From Victivallales bacterium (GTDB lineage: Bacteria > Verrucomicrobiota > Lentisphaeria > Oligosphaerales > Lenti-02), in contig JABGQJ010000423.1 of NCBI GenBank assembly GCA_018648945.1, positions 1-6,779 of the forward strand: a DNA stretch of 6,779 bases, given 5' to 3'. Shown piece by piece: positions 5,951-6,779 of this stretch. Made by a program: the position numbers and the translations under genes. The stretch's first letter is position 1. Each line of letters begins with the position of its first letter. The notes below the pieces were generated by a model. It did no database searches, was not told the DNA's origin, and saw only the letters and a program-made list of their open reading frames with translations.

Positions 5951-6686
5951 CGGTACGAGCATGCGCATTGCGCGCTATCTGGCCGCATCCGGGCTGGGAT
6001 CCCGGCGCGCCTGCGAGAAGCTGGTGCTGGCCGGCCAGGTCACGGTGAACGGTGAGTTGCTCGACTCCCCGGCGCGGAACGTGGTGCCTGGCCAGGACGA
6101 GGTCCGGGTGCAGGGGAAGGCTGTCGCACCGGCGTCCTTGTCCTATTTGGTCCTGAACAAGCCACCGGGCTACACCTGCTCGCAGCAGGACGAATACGCC
6201 GAACACCTTGTCTATGAACTTATCCCCGAGTCGTTCGGGCGGCTGTTCACCATCGGTCGCTTGGACCGGGACAGCGAGGGACTTATTCTGCTGACCAACG
6301 ACGGCCAGTTCGGCCAGGCTCTTGCCCATCCCTCGCGCGGCGTGGAGAAGGTGTACCACGTGAGCGCCCGCGGGTTGCTGACCGAAGAGACCCGCCAGCA
6401 ACTGTTGGCCGGGATCCAAGACCAAGGCGAGCTGCTCAAACCGCTGGACGTGCGCGTTCTCAAGCAGCACGGACGCTCGTGCCGGGTGGAGTTCCGGCTG
6501 GGAGAGGGGCGCAAGCGGGAAGTGCGGCGGTTGTGTTCGTTCGCGCATCTCGGGGTGGTCCGCCTTCTCCGCGTCTCCATCGGGCCACTGCAGCTTGGTG
6601 AGTTGGCCAGCGGGGCCTGGCGGGTGTTGACCTACCGAGAGGTGCGCGGTCTGCTGAGTGCAGCGGGAGGCAGCGAGAAGGGGTGA
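5943..6686 (+). CDS. Pseudouridine synthase, RsuA/RluB/RluE/RluF family
   Basis: This 247-residue cytosolic enzyme isomerises uridine to pseudouridine in ribosomal RNA. An N-terminal S4 RNA-binding domain is seen at RIARYLAASGLGSRRACEKL (8-27) through QVTVNG (32-37). The catalytic domain has NKPPGY (72-77), GRLDRDSEGLILLTND (105-120) with catalytic Asp108, EKVYHV (135-140) and EGRKREVRRL (188-197), the family's typical EGRNRQVRRM-like block. Length and layout fit the small, single-target RsuA/RluB/E/F group, not the larger RluA/C/D enzymes. Whether the target is 16S (RsuA-like) or 23S rRNA (RluB/E/F-like) cannot be settled from motifs. ATG 5943 overlaps the upstream stop by 8 bp. ATG 5961 (residue 7, giving MRIARYLAAS) matches the usual family N-terminus better and may be the true start. 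Neither has a convincing Shine-Dalgarno, so coupled translation with the receiver gene is likely. Confidence 0.9.
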   Translation: MPDGTSMRIARYLAASGLGSRRACEKLVLAGQVTVNGELLDSPARNVVPGQDEVRVQGKAVAPASLSYLVLNKPPGYTCSQQDEYAEHLVYELIPESFGRLFTIGRLDRDSEGLILLTNDGQFGQALAHPSRGVEKVYHVSARGLLTEETRQQLLAGIQDQGELLKPLDVRVLKQHGRSCRVEFRLGEGRKREVRRLCSFAHLGVVRLLRVSIGPLQLGELASGAWRVLTYREVRGLLSAAGGSEKG

Positions 6687-6700
6687 TGCCCCAGTCACGG

Positions 6701-6757
6701 GTGGGGTCCGGGCCAGCCCCGCACCCCGCCGGGGAGACTCGTCTCCCCGGACCCCAC
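6701..6757. repeat. Nested palindromic intergenic element
   Basis: GTGGGGTCCGGG (6701-6712) is a perfect inverted match to CCCGGACCCCAC (6746-6757). Inside lies a second perfect 10-bp palindrome, 6729-6738 with 6741-6750. The two structures share the CCCGG at 6746-6750, so they compete. Such very GC-rich nested palindromes resemble REP-like or other dispersed intergenic elements of GC-rich bacteria. Copy number elsewhere in the genome is unknown. Confidence 0.65.
6729..6750 (+). terminator. Strong GC hairpin downstream of the pseudouridine synthase gene, possible terminator
   Basis: CCGGGGAGAC (6729-6738) pairs perfectly with GTCTCCCCGG (6741-6750) around TC; sterically the loop would be the four bases CTCG. 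It lies 43 nt after the TGA stop at 6684-6686. There is no T run after it (ACCCCACG follows), so classical intrinsic termination is doubtful. It could instead protect the 3' end of the message, or simply be part of the repeat element. Confidence 0.35.
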
Positions 6758-6779
6758 GTGAGTGCGTTGCGGAGCGGAG

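Noticed and set aside
5784..6698. Minus-strand open frame opposite the receiver end and pseudouridine synthase
   Set aside because: It is a shadow of two well-recognised plus-strand genes and its sequence is compositionally biased and motif-free.
1..6779. CRISPR arrays, tRNA or rRNA genes, transposases or attachment sites
   Set aside because: I looked on both strands and saw no regularly spaced long repeats, cloverleaf-type segments, rRNA-like stretches or transposase motifs.

Overview
The window is GC-rich by eye and densely coded. It holds five protein-coding genes in two divergent groups, and no RNA genes, insertion sequences or CRISPR arrays that I can see. The gene mix suggests an environmental, polysaccharide-degrading bacterium: a tagaturonate-epimerase (UxaE) family protein, a BNR/Asp-box sialidase-fold protein with a LamG-like tail, an agarase-like secreted glycoside hydrolase, and a hybrid-kinase-derived regulator. 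A Planctomycetes-Verrucomicrobia-Lentisphaerae type lineage would fit, but that is inference from gene content, because no phylogenetic marker is present.

Left arm (1 to about 4635, minus strand, read right to left). First comes a UxaE-family sugar-acid epimerase (4635-3148). A 93-bp gap follows, holding a heptamer tandem repeat and a possible weak terminator. Next is a 592-residue sialidase-like beta-propeller with a C-terminal concanavalin/LamG-like domain and no visible signal peptide (3054-1276). It overlaps by 4 bp (ATGA) the start of a secreted GH50/agarase-like glycoside hydrolase (1279 to beyond position 1), of which the first 426 residues are visible. Together these look like part of a carbohydrate or uronate utilisation locus: an exported hydrolase, a glycan-binding or glycan-cleaving propeller, and a cytosolic epimerase feeding sugar-acid catabolism. 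The substrate cannot be read from the sequence.

Divergent intergenic region (4636-4780). It carries a good sigma-70-type promoter (TTGCCG, 17 bp, TATAAT) directed right.

Right arm (4781 to 6686, plus strand). A 389-residue protein combines an N-terminal part that resembles a histidine kinase core but has lost the phospho-acceptor His and the N and G boxes with a C-terminal receiver domain whose phosphorylation residues are all intact. An RsuA/RluB-type pseudouridine synthase follows immediately, with its first possible start overlapping the previous gene by 8 bp. The window ends in a nested, strongly palindromic intergenic element (6701-6757).

The most unusual item is the pseudo-kinase/receiver fusion. 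The sugar-acid and hydrolase cluster is the other region worth following. I see nothing that I can firmly call a wholly new system.
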